Assembly (NCBI RefSeq): GCF_008124525.1
Contig: NZ_VNHJ01000005.1
Location: 124,001-188,000, forward strand
DNA: 64,000 bases
Direction: 5' to 3'
DNA from: Oceanicella actignis
GTDB taxonomy: Bacteria > Pseudomonadota > Alphaproteobacteria > Rhodobacterales > Rhodobacteraceae
Below the pieces are notes generated by a model. It ran no database searches. It was given only the letters and a program-made list of their open reading frames with translations, and had not been told where the DNA came from. The position numbers and the translations under genes were made by a program. Shown here piece by piece: positions 53,985 to 62,570 of the stretch (within the stretch, counting starts at the first letter, position 1; each line of letters begins with the position of its first letter).

Positions 53985-54338
53985 TTACGCGCGCGAGTCC
54001 CTGATGCTGCCTTGTTCGTTCAGCGCCACCTTGTCGCCCGCCGCGGTGTATGCGCCAAGCTCGCGGCGCGCGGCGCGCGCCTTGTCCAGCCAGGCGCGCG
54101 CCTGGCGGATCCCTTCGCGATACGCCTCCAACGTGGCGAGACTGCGCGCGGCCGCGTCGCGCAACGCGCCAAGGCTTGCCGCATCGGGCGGCGCGCCGTT
54201 GTCGAGCGCCTGAGCGAGCGGCGTCTTTTGCGCCTGCAACGCGGCGAAAGCGGCCAGATCGCCCGCCAACAGGGCCTCGCGCTCCTGGCGGAACAGCTCG
54301 GTCAGCCTGCGGGCGGCGCCGGAAGGGGTCATGCTCAT
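53985..54338 (-). CDS. FlgN-like flagellar chaperone protein
   Basis: This 117-residue, mostly helical cytoplasmic protein has leucine/alanine heptad-like spacing (LTELFRQEREALLAGDLAAFAALQAQKTPLAQAL), matching the size and character of FlgN, the export chaperone for hook-filament junction proteins. Sequence identity to named FlgN proteins is low, so the call rests on size, helical pattern and position. It overlaps the next flagellar gene by four bases. The start at 54338 has a second ATG two codons later. Confidence 0.6.
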   Translation of the reverse strand: MSMTPSGAARRLTELFRQEREALLAGDLAAFAALQAQKTPLAQALDNGAPPDAASLGALRDAAARSLATLEAYREGIRQARAWLDKARAARRELGAYTAAGDKVALNEQGSIRDSRA

Positions 54339-54622
54339 CGCGCGGCTTCCTTTCTCTTGAGCGATTCGAACAGGCTCTCGGCCAGACCTATGCCGCCCCG
54401 TCTGGCCAGAAGGCGGGCTTGTTCCTGCGTCAGGAGGCTTGAGAAGGCCTCTTCGCCGGCGCCGCCCCCCATGGTTTCGAGCGGTTTTCCGAGGCCGGCA
54501 TAGGTCAGCATCTGCGCCAGAAAGGTCGCTTCAAGCTCCTGGGCGACCTCGCGCAGGCGGGCGTCGCGCGAATCGGTCGCCGGCATCGGGGGCGGCGCGA
54601 GGCGGCCGGGCTGGATCTGCAT
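54335..54622 (-). CDS. Rod-binding protein, FlgJ N-terminal type
   Basis: This 95-residue protein has the rod-binding family pattern LREVAQELEATFLAQMLTYAGLGKPLETMGGGAGEEAFSSLLTQEQARLLARRGGIGLAESLFESL, as in the N-terminal domain of FlgJ without the muramidase domain, which is the usual form in alphaproteobacteria. It caps or assembles the flagellar rod in the periplasm. AAAGGAGACGCCC precedes the ATG. Its stop overlaps the FlgN-like start. Confidence 0.85.
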   Translation of the reverse strand: MQIQPGRLAPPPMPATDSRDARLREVAQELEATFLAQMLTYAGLGKPLETMGGGAGEEAFSSLLTQEQARLLARRGGIGLAESLFESLKRKEAAR

Positions 54623-54686
54623 GGGCGTCTCCTTTCGCCGCCGATCTTCGCGCGACTCGGTAAATGATTGGTAAGGCTTCGCGCCG

Positions 54687-56120
54687 ATGATCGTGCCAGT
54701 TCCCATCGCAGCCATGAGGCCCAGGATGATCGTCGCCCCCGCCACGCAGACCGAGTCGCTTTCGCCTGCGGCCGCGCCTTCGCCGCGTCGGGGAGAATCG
54801 CCCGCGCCCGAAGCGGACTTCGCCGCCGCGTTCCGGGCCGGTCTGGGCGAAAGGAGCATCGCGACGGCGACCGTCAAGGCGCCGCCGATGGCCGCTGGCG
54901 CGTCGATGCCGCCGGACGGCGGCGAAGAGGGGGACGAGGCGGAGCCGGAAGGCGCGCCCCGACCCGATTTCGCCATGTTCCTGCCCGCTGATGCGCTTGG
55001 GAGGGTGGCGGAACTTCCGCAATCTTCGGCGCCGGTTCGGGACGACGCGGCGAGCGCGTCGCGCGATTCTCGCGAACGGACGGCGGAGCGAGACGCTGCG
55101 CCGCCCGCGCCCGCTCACGCGCCTGAAGTCGTGACGTCCGGGCCTCGGACGTCGATTGTCGAGAGCCCCCAGTCGGCCCCCCACCGCCCGGGCTTGGACC
55201 AGAACGGCGCCGAGACCGCCGCGCTCGCGGCCGCCGACTTGGCGTTCCCTCGCGTCGCGAACCCTGGCGAGGCCGTGGACGCCGCTTCCGAGCGTCCCGG
55301 CAGCGTCGACGAGATCGGCGCCGAAGCGCCCGAGAAGGGTGAGGCGAAGAAGTTGGTTTCGAATGGCGCCGGGCAGGGGGGTGAGGCTGCGACGCCTCCG
55401 CTCGCGAATGCATTCCCGACATCGACCGATGCGGCGCAGACCCTTGGCGCGCCGCCCGGCGGACCGGCAGAGCCTGCCGCGCCGCCGGAGGTCATCTCCG
55501 TGGAACAGACCGATCAGGCCGCCCCTCCGGCGCGTCCGACCGTCGGGCAGGGGGCGGAGCCGCCCTTGGCTCTCGGCTCCGCCGAGGCGTTGCGCCAAGG
55601 CGACGAGATCGCAGACCGCGATGCGGCCGAAGCCGAGAGCAAGGCGGAGGCCGACGGTCCCGATCTCATCCAGTCCGCCGCGCGGGCCGAGCGCGTCGAG
55701 CGGTTTCACGCCGCCGCGCCGCCTGCACATGGTCCGGATCGGGCATCGGCCGGGCACGTCATCCGGCAGCTGACCGAAGCGGTGTCGCGATCCGACGATG
55801 GGGCGGTCGAGGTGCGGCTCGATCCGCCCGAGCTCGGCCGGGTTCGGATCACCATGAGCGCCGTCGACGGGACCATGAACGCGCATGTTTCGGCAGACAG
55901 GCCCGAGGCCCTTGACCTTATGCGCAGGCATGCAGAGCAGCTCTCGGCCGAGCTTGCGCGCCTGGGGCATGCGCGGGTGGATCTGTCCTTCTCGTCGGGC
56001 GGAGGGCAGCCTGGCCGTCCGCGCGGGCATGACGCGTTTTTCAGCGAGGCCGCGTCCGAGCCGGCCGAGCTGCCCGCCCTGCGCCGCGTCTTCGTGACCG
56101 GCCTCGACATGCGAGTGTAA
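54687..56120 (+). CDS. fliK: Flagellar hook-length control protein FliK
   Basis: FliK measures hook length and switches flagellar export specificity. The 477-residue protein is low-complexity Ala/Pro/Glu-rich for residues 1-350 (usual for the ruler region) and ends with the FliK C-terminal domain: HVIRQLTEAVSRSDDGAVEVRLDPPELGRVRITMSAVDGTMNAHVSADRPEALDLMRRHAEQLSAELARLGHARVDLSF at about residues 355-440. It is divergent from the rod-binding gene and is followed by flgD 18 bp later. The start is the first of three nearby ATGs and is not certain. Confidence 0.88.
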   Translation: MIVPVPIAAMRPRMIVAPATQTESLSPAAAPSPRRGESPAPEADFAAAFRAGLGERSIATATVKAPPMAAGASMPPDGGEEGDEAEPEGAPRPDFAMFLPADALGRVAELPQSSAPVRDDAASASRDSRERTAERDAAPPAPAHAPEVVTSGPRTSIVESPQSAPHRPGLDQNGAETAALAAADLAFPRVANPGEAVDAASERPGSVDEIGAEAPEKGEAKKLVSNGAGQGGEAATPPLANAFPTSTDAAQTLGAPPGGPAEPAAPPEVISVEQTDQAAPPARPTVGQGAEPPLALGSAEALRQGDEIADRDAAEAESKAEADGPDLIQSAARAERVERFHAAAPPAHGPDRASAGHVIRQLTEAVSRSDDGAVEVRLDPPELGRVRITMSAVDGTMNAHVSADRPEALDLMRRHAEQLSAELARLGHARVDLSFSSGGGQPGRPRGHDAFFSEAASEPAELPALRRVFVTGLDMRV

Positions 56121-56138
56121 CGAAAGGAATCGCGCGAC

Positions 56139-56795
56139 ATGGAAGTCAATTCAGCCACGACTGCGGCGGCGGCGTCGGCGGGCGCCCGCAACAGCGACTC
56201 CGCACGACAGATCGCGTCCGACTTCGACACCTTTCTTCAGCTGCTGACGACGCAGATGCGCAACCAGGATCCGCTCAACCCGACCGATTCGACCGAGTTC
56301 GTCGCGCAGCTGGCCAATTTTTCGGGCGTCGAGCAGCAGGTGAAGACCAACGAGCAGCTCGAGTCGATCAGGAGCATGCTTGCGGCAAGCGCCTCGGGCG
56401 CGGTGCAATGGATCGGGAAGGAGGTGCAGGCCCCGACTTTCGCCCGCTTCGACGGCGCCCCGATCGAGGTCGCCTTCGACGCGGGGGCGCCGGCCCAATC
56501 GGCGCAGATGGTCGTCTATGACGAATCGGACCGCGAGGTGGCGCGCATGGCCGTCGATCCCGCGTCTTCGACGGTGATATGGGATGGAACGATCGACGGT
56601 CAGCCGGCGCCCGAGGGCCTGTATCGTTTCGAACAGCTGCGCAGCGGAGAGGATGGTCTGGAGCGCACCAAGCCTGGCCGCGTGTTCGCGCTGGTGCAGG
56701 AGGTGAGGCTTTCGGGCGGCGAGGCGCTTCTGGTGCTTGAAAACGGTCGAAGCGTGAGCGAGGCCGAGGTCGCCGCCGTGCGCGCGCCCTCGTGA
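56139..56795 (+). CDS. flgD: Flagellar hook assembly protein FlgD
   Basis: FlgD is the scaffold cap for hook polymerisation. The 218-residue protein has the N-terminal FDTFLQLLTTQMRNQDPLNPTDSTEFVAQLANFSGVEQQVKTNEQLESI signature and a C-terminal beta domain with the segment VVYDESDREVARM and TVIWDGTIDGQPAPEGLYRFE typical of FlgD. AAAGGA precedes the ATG. It follows fliK in a two-gene unit. Confidence 0.94.
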   Translation: MEVNSATTAAAASAGARNSDSARQIASDFDTFLQLLTTQMRNQDPLNPTDSTEFVAQLANFSGVEQQVKTNEQLESIRSMLAASASGAVQWIGKEVQAPTFARFDGAPIEVAFDAGAPAQSAQMVVYDESDREVARMAVDPASSTVIWDGTIDGQPAPEGLYRFEQLRSGEDGLERTKPGRVFALVQEVRLSGGEALLVLENGRSVSEAEVAAVRAPS

Positions 56796-56815
56796 ATTCC
56801 GCGCGAACAGGGGTC

Positions 56816-56844
56816 TTGCGAACGTCCCTTGCTCGATATATAGC
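56816..56844 (+). promoter_or_regulatory. Probable promoter of the tRNA-Pro gene
   Basis: TTGCGA (56816-56821) and TATAGC (56839-56844) are spaced 17 bases apart and resemble -35 and -10 elements. The tRNA begins 33 bases later. It is a plain housekeeping-type promoter by eye. Confidence 0.4.
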
Positions 56845-56877
56845 CGTGCCCATCGTCGGGGTCCGCCCCGAGCGGGT

Positions 56878-56954
56878 CGGAGTGTAGCTCAGCCTGGTAG
56901 AGCACTGTCTTCGGGAGGCAGGGGCCGGTGGTTCGAATCCACTCACTCCGACCA
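56878..56954 (+). tRNA. tRNA-Pro (CGG anticodon)
   Basis: A full cloverleaf can be read: acceptor stem CGGAGTG pairing with CACTCCG, D-arm GCTC/GAGC, anticodon stem CTGTC/GGCAG with loop TTCGGGA (anticodon CGG at 56912-56914, reading proline CCG), T-arm GGTGG-TTCGAAT-CCACT and an encoded 3' CCA (56952-56954). CCG is expected to be a common proline codon at this GC content. Confidence 0.95.
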
Positions 56955-57425
56955 TCAACTTTCCTCAAGCCGTATCATGCAAGCCGCGTGAGTGCGCCGT
57001 CGGCGCTTGTCGTTCCGTCGGGCGCCGCAGAGCCTTCGTCGTGACCGCGGGCGCGTGCATCGCGCCAGGATGGGGGCCAGTGCAGTCGGGACCGGGGGCG
57101 TCGTCGGCGCGGGCCGAAAGCGCTCGAGCCGCCGGCGACGGCGAGCGTATTCCCGGACGGGTTCGCCGGACGGGGTCGGCGCGGGATCCTTTCATGCCAA
57201 CCGTCAATGCCCCTTCGCCGCGCCGGTTTCGAGCGGTTTGCCGTCGCCCCGGCCGCAGGCGGCCGCGATGCGGGGATGCCTGCAGGGCGCGAAGGGCGTC
57301 ATCTCGCCATGGGCCGTGGCGCGATTTCGTCTGCCACGCGCCACGGCCCGGATCGCCCGGTCCGGCGGCGGCCGAAGCGCGCGGCGTCGAAATCCGCCAC
57401 CGCGCCAGGATGTGAGGCGGGCGGA
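56955..57425. other. Gap between tRNA-Pro and the LysR gene
   Basis: These 471 bp contain no recognisable gene, hairpin or attachment-site repeat. Frames are open on both strands but give Arg/Ala/Pro-rich products. There is no duplicate of the tRNA 3' end and no integrase nearby, so I see no sign of an integrated element. Confidence 0.5.
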
Positions 57426-58310
57426 TCAGCCTGCCTCGGGCGTTCGCGCCAATGCCGCGTCAATGGCCTGGCGCACCAATGGATTTGGGAAGCGCCGCCG
57501 CAGGGTGACGGCGTGGAACGTCTCGCTCAGCCCGTCCAGGCGCGCAAGTTCGGCCAGCCGGCCCGAGGCCAGCTCGTCCCGCACCACGATCGGCGGAATC
57601 ACCGCCAGGCCCGCGCCCGAGCGCGCCAGAAGGCGCAGCATCGCCATGTCGTCGGCTTCGGCGGCGATGCGCGGCGCGATGGACAGCGCGTCGAGCAGCG
57701 CGTCGAAGCCCGCGCGAAGGGCGTCTTCGGCCGTGGGCAGGATCAGCGGCTCATTCTCGAGAAGGTCGCGCAGCTCGCGCCCCGCCAGGGCGGGCGGTCC
57801 GATCAGGCTGACGGGCTGCTCGGCGATGCGGTGCACGATATGGCGGCTGGCGGCGTCTTGCGCGGGCGGGCGGTTGGTCAGCACCACGTCAAGCGCCAGC
57901 GCCTCGAGCGCGGCCAGAAGCTGCGCCTGCGGTCCCGAGCGCAGCACCACCTCGACGTCGGGGCGCGACAGGAAGGGCGCGATGAACGCGATCTGGAAGT
58001 TGCGCGACAGCGTCGAGAGCGCGCCGACGCGCAGCGCCTGCCGCGGGGCGCCGCGTTCGCGCAAGGTGGCCACCAGGTCCTCGGCTGTGCGGAAGATCGC
58101 CTCGGCGTGATCGAGGGCGATGCGCCCGGCCTCGGTCAGGACCAGGCCGCGGCCGCGCCGCTCGAACAGCTCCTGGCCCAGCGCCGCCTCGAGCGTGCGG
58201 ATCTGCGTCGACAGCGCCGATTGCGACAGGTTCAGCCGTCGCGCCGCGCCGGTCAGCGTGCCCTCGCGCGCGACCGCGCGGAACAGGCGCAGGTGATGCA
58301 GGTTCAGCAT
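57426..58310 (-). CDS. LysR family regulator divergent from the dab genes
   Basis: This 294-residue protein has the LysR N-terminal helix-turn-helix (LHHLRLFRAVAREGTLTGAARRLNLSQSALSTQIRTLEAALGQELFERRGRGLVLTEAG) and a periplasmic-binding-like effector domain (RVGALSTLSRNFQIAFIAPFLSRPDVEVVLRSG). It is divergent from dabB across a 110-bp AT-richer gap, the standard layout for a LysR protein controlling its neighbour. A role in inorganic-carbon-responsive control of dabBA is inferred. Confidence 0.92.
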   Translation of the reverse strand: MLNLHHLRLFRAVAREGTLTGAARRLNLSQSALSTQIRTLEAALGQELFERRGRGLVLTEAGRIALDHAEAIFRTAEDLVATLRERGAPRQALRVGALSTLSRNFQIAFIAPFLSRPDVEVVLRSGPQAQLLAALEALALDVVLTNRPPAQDAASRHIVHRIAEQPVSLIGPPALAGRELRDLLENEPLILPTAEDALRAGFDALLDALSIAPRIAAEADDMAMLRLLARSGAGLAVIPPIVVRDELASGRLAELARLDGLSETFHAVTLRRRFPNPLVRQAIDAALARTPEAG

Positions 58311-58329
58311 GTCGAACGTTCCATCAGAT

Positions 58330-58359
58330 AGAATGATTTCTGCAAAAATATGTAATTTT
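58330..58359. promoter_or_regulatory. Two dyads in the AT-rich gap between lysR and dabB
   Basis: AGAA-TGAT-TTCT (58330-58341) and AAAAT-ATGTA-ATTTT (58345-58359) lie in a short stretch of unusually low GC about 60-90 bp before dabB. They are plausible LysR-binding half sites and promoter elements for the divergent genes. Exact protein contacts are not known. Confidence 0.5.
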
Positions 58360-58420
58360 GTCGAACAGAGCCAGCGGCTATCACCACTCCGCTTCTCTTG
58401 GCAGCATACGGAGTTCGGTC

Positions 58421-59959
58421 ATGACGGCTTTCCCGCTCGCTCCCGCGCAGCTGGCCCCGTTGGTTCTTGCGATCGCCGCCGCGGCGATGATGATGCGCCC
58501 CGGCCGCAGGCCGCCGGCGGCGCGCTTGCTGCCTCAGGCGGCCAGTCTTGCGGCGTTGGCGCTGGCCCTTGGCGGGGCGGCGCTTGCGGGGGCGGATGAA
58601 GGGGGCGGGCCGATGCGCGCCGACGCGATCGGCGCGACCATGGCGACGCTGGTCGCCTTCATCGGATGGATCGTGACGCGCTACGCGGCGCGCTACATGG
58701 ATGGCGAGCCGCGCGAGGGGCGGTTTCACGCGCTCATGCTGGCCACCCTGGCGGCCGTGCTGGTTCTGGCGCAGGCGGCGCATCTTGCGCTGCTGGCGGC
58801 GGCCTTCGCGGCGACGGGCCTCTTGCTGCGCCAGCTTCTGCTTTTCTATCCCGAGCGGCCGGCGGCGCGCCGCGCGGCGGCCAAGTTCGCGCTGGTCTGG
58901 CATGCGGGCGACGCGGCGCTGATCCTGGCCGCCGCGATCCTGTGGGCCGCGCATGGGCTGGGCGACATGGCGGCGTTGCGCGCGCTGATCGGCGAAGCCG
59001 GGCCGGGGGCGGCCGATCATGTCGCGGCGGCGCTGGTGGTGCTGGCGGCGCTGCTCAAGACGGCGGCCTTTCCCGCGCATGGCTGGCTGACCGAGGTGAT
59101 GGAGGCGCCGACGCCGGTTTCGGCCCTGCTGCATGCGGGCGTCGTCAACGCCGGCGGAGTTCTGCTGATCCGGCTGGCCGATCTGGTGCAGGCCAGCCCC
59201 GCGGCGATGGCGGCGCTGGCTTTCATGGGCGGCTTGACGGCGTTGTTCGGCGCCGTGGTCATGCTTGCGCAAAGCGCGGTCAAGACGGCGCTGGCCTGGT
59301 CGACGGTGGGGCAGATGGGCTTCATGCTGCTGCAATGCGGGCTGGGGCTGTGGCCCCTGGCGCTGCTGCACATCATCGCCCACGGGCTTTACAAGAGCCA
59401 TGCCTTCCTGACCGCCGGCATGGCCGTGGCCGAAGTGCGCGCCGCGCGCAAGCCCGGTCCCGTCGCGGCTCCGGGCTGGGGGGCGGTGGCGCGCGCCTTT
59501 GCGTTGTCGCTGGCGCTTTACGCGGCCATGGCGGGGCTGTTCATGGCCATCGCCGGGCCCAAATCGCCGCAGGCGCTGGCGCTTGGCGCGATGCTGGTCT
59601 TCGGCGTGGCCTATCTGGTGGCGCAGGGTCTAGCCGATGCGGCGCCGCGGGCGCTGACCTGGCGCACGGCTCTGGCCTCGGCCGGCGCGGCGGCGGCGTA
59701 TTTCGGCTTCCAGCTGGGCGCGCAGGCGCTGTGGGGGGCGCATCTGCCCGCGCCGCCCGATCCGGGGCCGCTGGAATGGGCGCTGATCGTGCTGGCGGTC
59801 GGCTCGTTCGGGCTGGTGGCGCTGGCGCAGGCGCTGTTCCCGCTCTGGGCGCATCATCCGGCCGCCGCGGGCCTGCGGGTGCATGTCGCCAACGGCTTTT
59901 ACCTGAACGCGCTGCTCGACAAGGCGATCGGCGGCTTTCGGACCGTGAAGGCGAAGTGA
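58421..59959 (+). CDS. dabB: DabB: proton-channel subunit of the DAB inorganic-carbon pump
   Basis: DabB is a NuoL/MrpA-like membrane subunit that couples ion flow to DabA-driven CO2/bicarbonate accumulation. The 512-residue protein has about 13 helices, an IGWIVTRYAARYMDGEPREGRFHALM segment, the antiporter core LLKTAAFPAHGWLTEVMEAPTPVSALLHAGVVNAGGVLLIRLADL with the conserved lysine, and KTALAWSTVGQMGFMLLQCGLG followed by HIIAHGLYKSHAFL. CGGAG precedes the ATG. It is followed by dabA ten bp later. Confidence 0.92.
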   Translation: MTAFPLAPAQLAPLVLAIAAAAMMMRPGRRPPAARLLPQAASLAALALALGGAALAGADEGGGPMRADAIGATMATLVAFIGWIVTRYAARYMDGEPREGRFHALMLATLAAVLVLAQAAHLALLAAAFAATGLLLRQLLLFYPERPAARRAAAKFALVWHAGDAALILAAAILWAAHGLGDMAALRALIGEAGPGAADHVAAALVVLAALLKTAAFPAHGWLTEVMEAPTPVSALLHAGVVNAGGVLLIRLADLVQASPAAMAALAFMGGLTALFGAVVMLAQSAVKTALAWSTVGQMGFMLLQCGLGLWPLALLHIIAHGLYKSHAFLTAGMAVAEVRAARKPGPVAAPGWGAVARAFALSLALYAAMAGLFMAIAGPKSPQALALGAMLVFGVAYLVAQGLADAAPRALTWRTALASAGAAAAYFGFQLGAQALWGAHLPAPPDPGPLEWALIVLAVGSFGLVALAQALFPLWAHHPAAAGLRVHVANGFYLNALLDKAIGGFRTVKAK

Positions 59960-59969
59960 GGAAACGGCC

Positions 59970-62363
59970 ATGTTCATGAAGCAGACCGATTTTGCGCCGG
60001 CGCGGATGTCGGCGCTCCTGGGCGCGGCCGAGGCCGCCGCGCGGGCCATTCCGCCCGCCTTCCCCCTTGACGCTACGGTGGCGGTGAATCCCTTTATGGG
60101 CCAGGCGGGCGAGACGCCGGCCGCCGCCTCGGCGCGGCTGGCGCGGACGGCGGGGGTCCGGCTGTTCGGCCCCCGCGCCCGGATCGCGGCCGAGATCGCG
60201 GCCGGGCGCATCGCCGACGAGGATCTTGTCGAGGCGCTCATCGCGTGCCCGTCCTCGCTCAAGCCGGCGGATCTGGGGCTGCTCAAGTCGCGGCTGGGCG
60301 CGCCGCGGCCCGAGCCGGAGGCGCCCCCCACCGTGGCCGATCTGGCCGCGCAACGGACCGGCGTGGACTGGCCCGCCGTGATCGAGCGTTGCGTCGGCCT
60401 GTGGGCGGCGGGGCATTTCGACCGCGGGCAGGCGCTGTGGCTGCCGGCGCCCGGCGCCGACGCCTGGGCCTCGTGGCGCGCCTGGGCGGCGCGCGACCTG
60501 ACCCCCGAGATCGCCGGGCTTGCGGGCTTTTGCGCCCATGTCTCGGCCGCGCCGGACACGCCCGAGCGCGCCATCTGCCGCGCCGCCGACGCGCTCGAGC
60601 TTGACGAGGCGGCGGCCGAGACCGCGTTCCATCGCCTGCTGATGGATCTTGGCGGCTGGGCGCAGCATGCGCGTTGGCTGTTGTGGCGGGCCGAGCAGGA
60701 AGGCGGAACCGACCGCACCCTGGCGGGGCTGCTGGCCATCCGGCTGATCTGGGAAGAGGCGCTGCTGGCGCGTCATCCGGACCTGGCCGAGCGCTGGCGC
60801 GCGGCGGCGGCCGCCCATGCCGCGCCGACGGCGCCGTCGATCGAGGACGTGATCGACTGGATCCTTCAGGACGCGGCCGAGCGCGCCTTCCAGCGCCGCC
60901 TGGCGGCGCGGCTCGGCGGCGCCGCGCCCGCCAGCCCGGCGCGGCCGACGCTGCAGGCGGCGTTTTGCATCGACGTGCGCTCCGAGCCGTTCCGCCGCGC
61001 GCTCGAGGCGCAGGCGCCCGGCATCGAGACGATCGGCTGCGCGGGGTTCTTCGGCCTGCCCGTAGCACATCTGCCCCATGCCTCGGACGTGGACGAGGCG
61101 CGCCTTCCCGCGCTGCTGCGGCCCACGCTTTCAAGCGTCGCCCGCGCGCCCGAGCCGCGCGAGCGCGCGGCCCGCATCAAGGCCCGCGCCATCCGCGCCT
61201 GGGGGCGGTTCCGGCAGGCGGCGGTCTCGTCCTTCGCCTTCGTCGAGGCGGCGGGGCCGGCCTATGGCGGCAAGCTGCTGGCGGGCGCCTTCGGCCGGGC
61301 GGCGAAGGACGGCGGTTTGGAACCCGCCCCCCGCCTCGATCCCGCGCCCGATCCGGCGGCGCGGGCGAAGGCGGCGGCGTCCGCGCTGGCGGCCATGGGG
61401 TTGACGAAGGGCTTCGCGCGGCTGGTGCTGCTGGTGGGCCATGGGGCCCGGATGACCAACAACCCGCATGAAAGCGCCTATCGCTGCGGCGCCTGCGGGG
61501 GGCATGACGGCGCGGTCTCGGCGCGGCTGCTGGCGGGGCTGCTGAACGATCCCGAGACGCGCGCGCATCTGCCCGCCCACGGGGTCGAGCTGCCCGACGA
61601 CACGCTGTTCCTGGCGGCCCTGCACGAGACGACGACCGACGAGGCGATCCTGTTCGAGGCCGATCTTCCCGCCGCAAGGGCCGCCGCGCACGCCGCCGAG
61701 ATCGGGCGCGCGCGCGGCTGGCTCGCCGCCGCCGGCCGGCAGGTGCGCGCCGAGCGCGCGCTGCGTCTGCCGGGCGCGACGCCCGACACGCTCGCCGCGC
61801 GCGCCCGCGACTGGGCCGAGGTGCGGCCCGAATGGGGCCTTGCCGGCTGCGCCGCCTTCATCGCCGCCCCGCGCGCGGCGACCGCCGGAAAGGATCTTGG
61901 CGGACGGGCGTTTCTGCACAGCTATGACTGGCGCGGCGACAAGGGCTTCGCCACGCTCGAGCTGATCCTGACCGCGCCGGTGGTGGTGGCCGGCTGGATC
62001 AGCCTGCAATACTACGCCTCGGCCGTGGCGCCCGAGGTCTTCGGCGCCGGGAACAAGCTGATCCACAACGTGGTCGGCGGCATCGGCGTGGTCGAGGGCA
62101 ATGGCGGCAGGTTGCGCGCCGGGCTGCCCTGGCAGGCGGTGCATGACGGCGAGCGCCTGGCGCATGAGCCGCTGCGCCTGACGGTCCTGGTCGAGGCGCC
62201 GCCCGAGGCGATTTCGGACGTCCTCGCGCGCCATCCGCAGGTTGCGGCGCTGTTCGACAACGGATGGCTGCACCTGATGCAGCTCGAGGATGGGCGCGTC
62301 GCCGCGCGCTACCGTCCCGGCGGCGGCTGGCGGGCCGAAGCGCCCGTCGCGGCGGCGGCCTGA
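59970..62363 (+). CDS. dabA: DabA: carbonic anhydrase-like subunit of the DAB pump (DUF2309/UPF0753)
   Basis: DabA is a beta-carbonic-anhydrase-like cytoplasmic protein that, with DabB, hydrates CO2 vectorially to accumulate bicarbonate. The 797-residue protein has the start FPLDATVAVNPFMG, zinc-site segments AFCIDVRSEPFRRALE (C333, D335) and LLVGHGARMTNNPHESAYRCGACGG (H491, C506), matching the positions and 15-residue spacing of the known zinc ligands, and the C-terminal HSYDWRGDKGFATLELILTAPVVVAGWISLQYYASAV and NKLIHNVVGGIGVVEGN signature. GAGGAAACGGCC precedes the ATG. It is co-transcribed with dabB. Confidence 0.94.
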   Translation: MFMKQTDFAPARMSALLGAAEAAARAIPPAFPLDATVAVNPFMGQAGETPAAASARLARTAGVRLFGPRARIAAEIAAGRIADEDLVEALIACPSSLKPADLGLLKSRLGAPRPEPEAPPTVADLAAQRTGVDWPAVIERCVGLWAAGHFDRGQALWLPAPGADAWASWRAWAARDLTPEIAGLAGFCAHVSAAPDTPERAICRAADALELDEAAAETAFHRLLMDLGGWAQHARWLLWRAEQEGGTDRTLAGLLAIRLIWEEALLARHPDLAERWRAAAAAHAAPTAPSIEDVIDWILQDAAERAFQRRLAARLGGAAPASPARPTLQAAFCIDVRSEPFRRALEAQAPGIETIGCAGFFGLPVAHLPHASDVDEARLPALLRPTLSSVARAPEPRERAARIKARAIRAWGRFRQAAVSSFAFVEAAGPAYGGKLLAGAFGRAAKDGGLEPAPRLDPAPDPAARAKAAASALAAMGLTKGFARLVLLVGHGARMTNNPHESAYRCGACGGHDGAVSARLLAGLLNDPETRAHLPAHGVELPDDTLFLAALHETTTDEAILFEADLPAARAAAHAAEIGRARGWLAAAGRQVRAERALRLPGATPDTLAARARDWAEVRPEWGLAGCAAFIAAPRAATAGKDLGGRAFLHSYDWRGDKGFATLELILTAPVVVAGWISLQYYASAVAPEVFGAGNKLIHNVVGGIGVVEGNGGRLRAGLPWQAVHDGERLAHEPLRLTVLVEAPPEAISDVLARHPQVAALFDNGWLHLMQLEDGRVAARYRPGGGWRAEAPVAAAA

Positions 62364-62459
62364 CGCCTGCGCGCCGGGCCCGCCCCGCGCGCGGCGGCGA
62401 AGGCGCCGGCGCAGGGCGGCCGCCCCGCGCGGGGCCGGGGGCGCTGCGGCCACGGACAG

Positions 62460-62477
62460 GCGCCCGGTCCCGGGCGC
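62460..62477. other. GC dyad between the convergent dabA and photolyase genes
   Basis: GCGCCCGG-TC-CCGGGCGC is an 8-bp inverted repeat located 96 bp after dabA and 94 bp after the photolyase gene on the other strand. It may stop transcription from both sides. There is no U-run, so confidence is low. Confidence 0.3.
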
Positions 62478-62570
62478 GGTCCGTCCCCGGTCCGGCGGAA
62501 AGCGAAGGGGGCGAGGCGGGCGGCGCGGCGTTCGCTCCGCCCGCGGCCGCCCTTCGGGGTGCCTCGGCGC

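Noticed and set aside
56878-57425. Genomic island inserted at tRNA-Pro
   Set aside because: No integrase, no direct repeat of the tRNA 3' end, and ordinary chromosomal genes on both sides.
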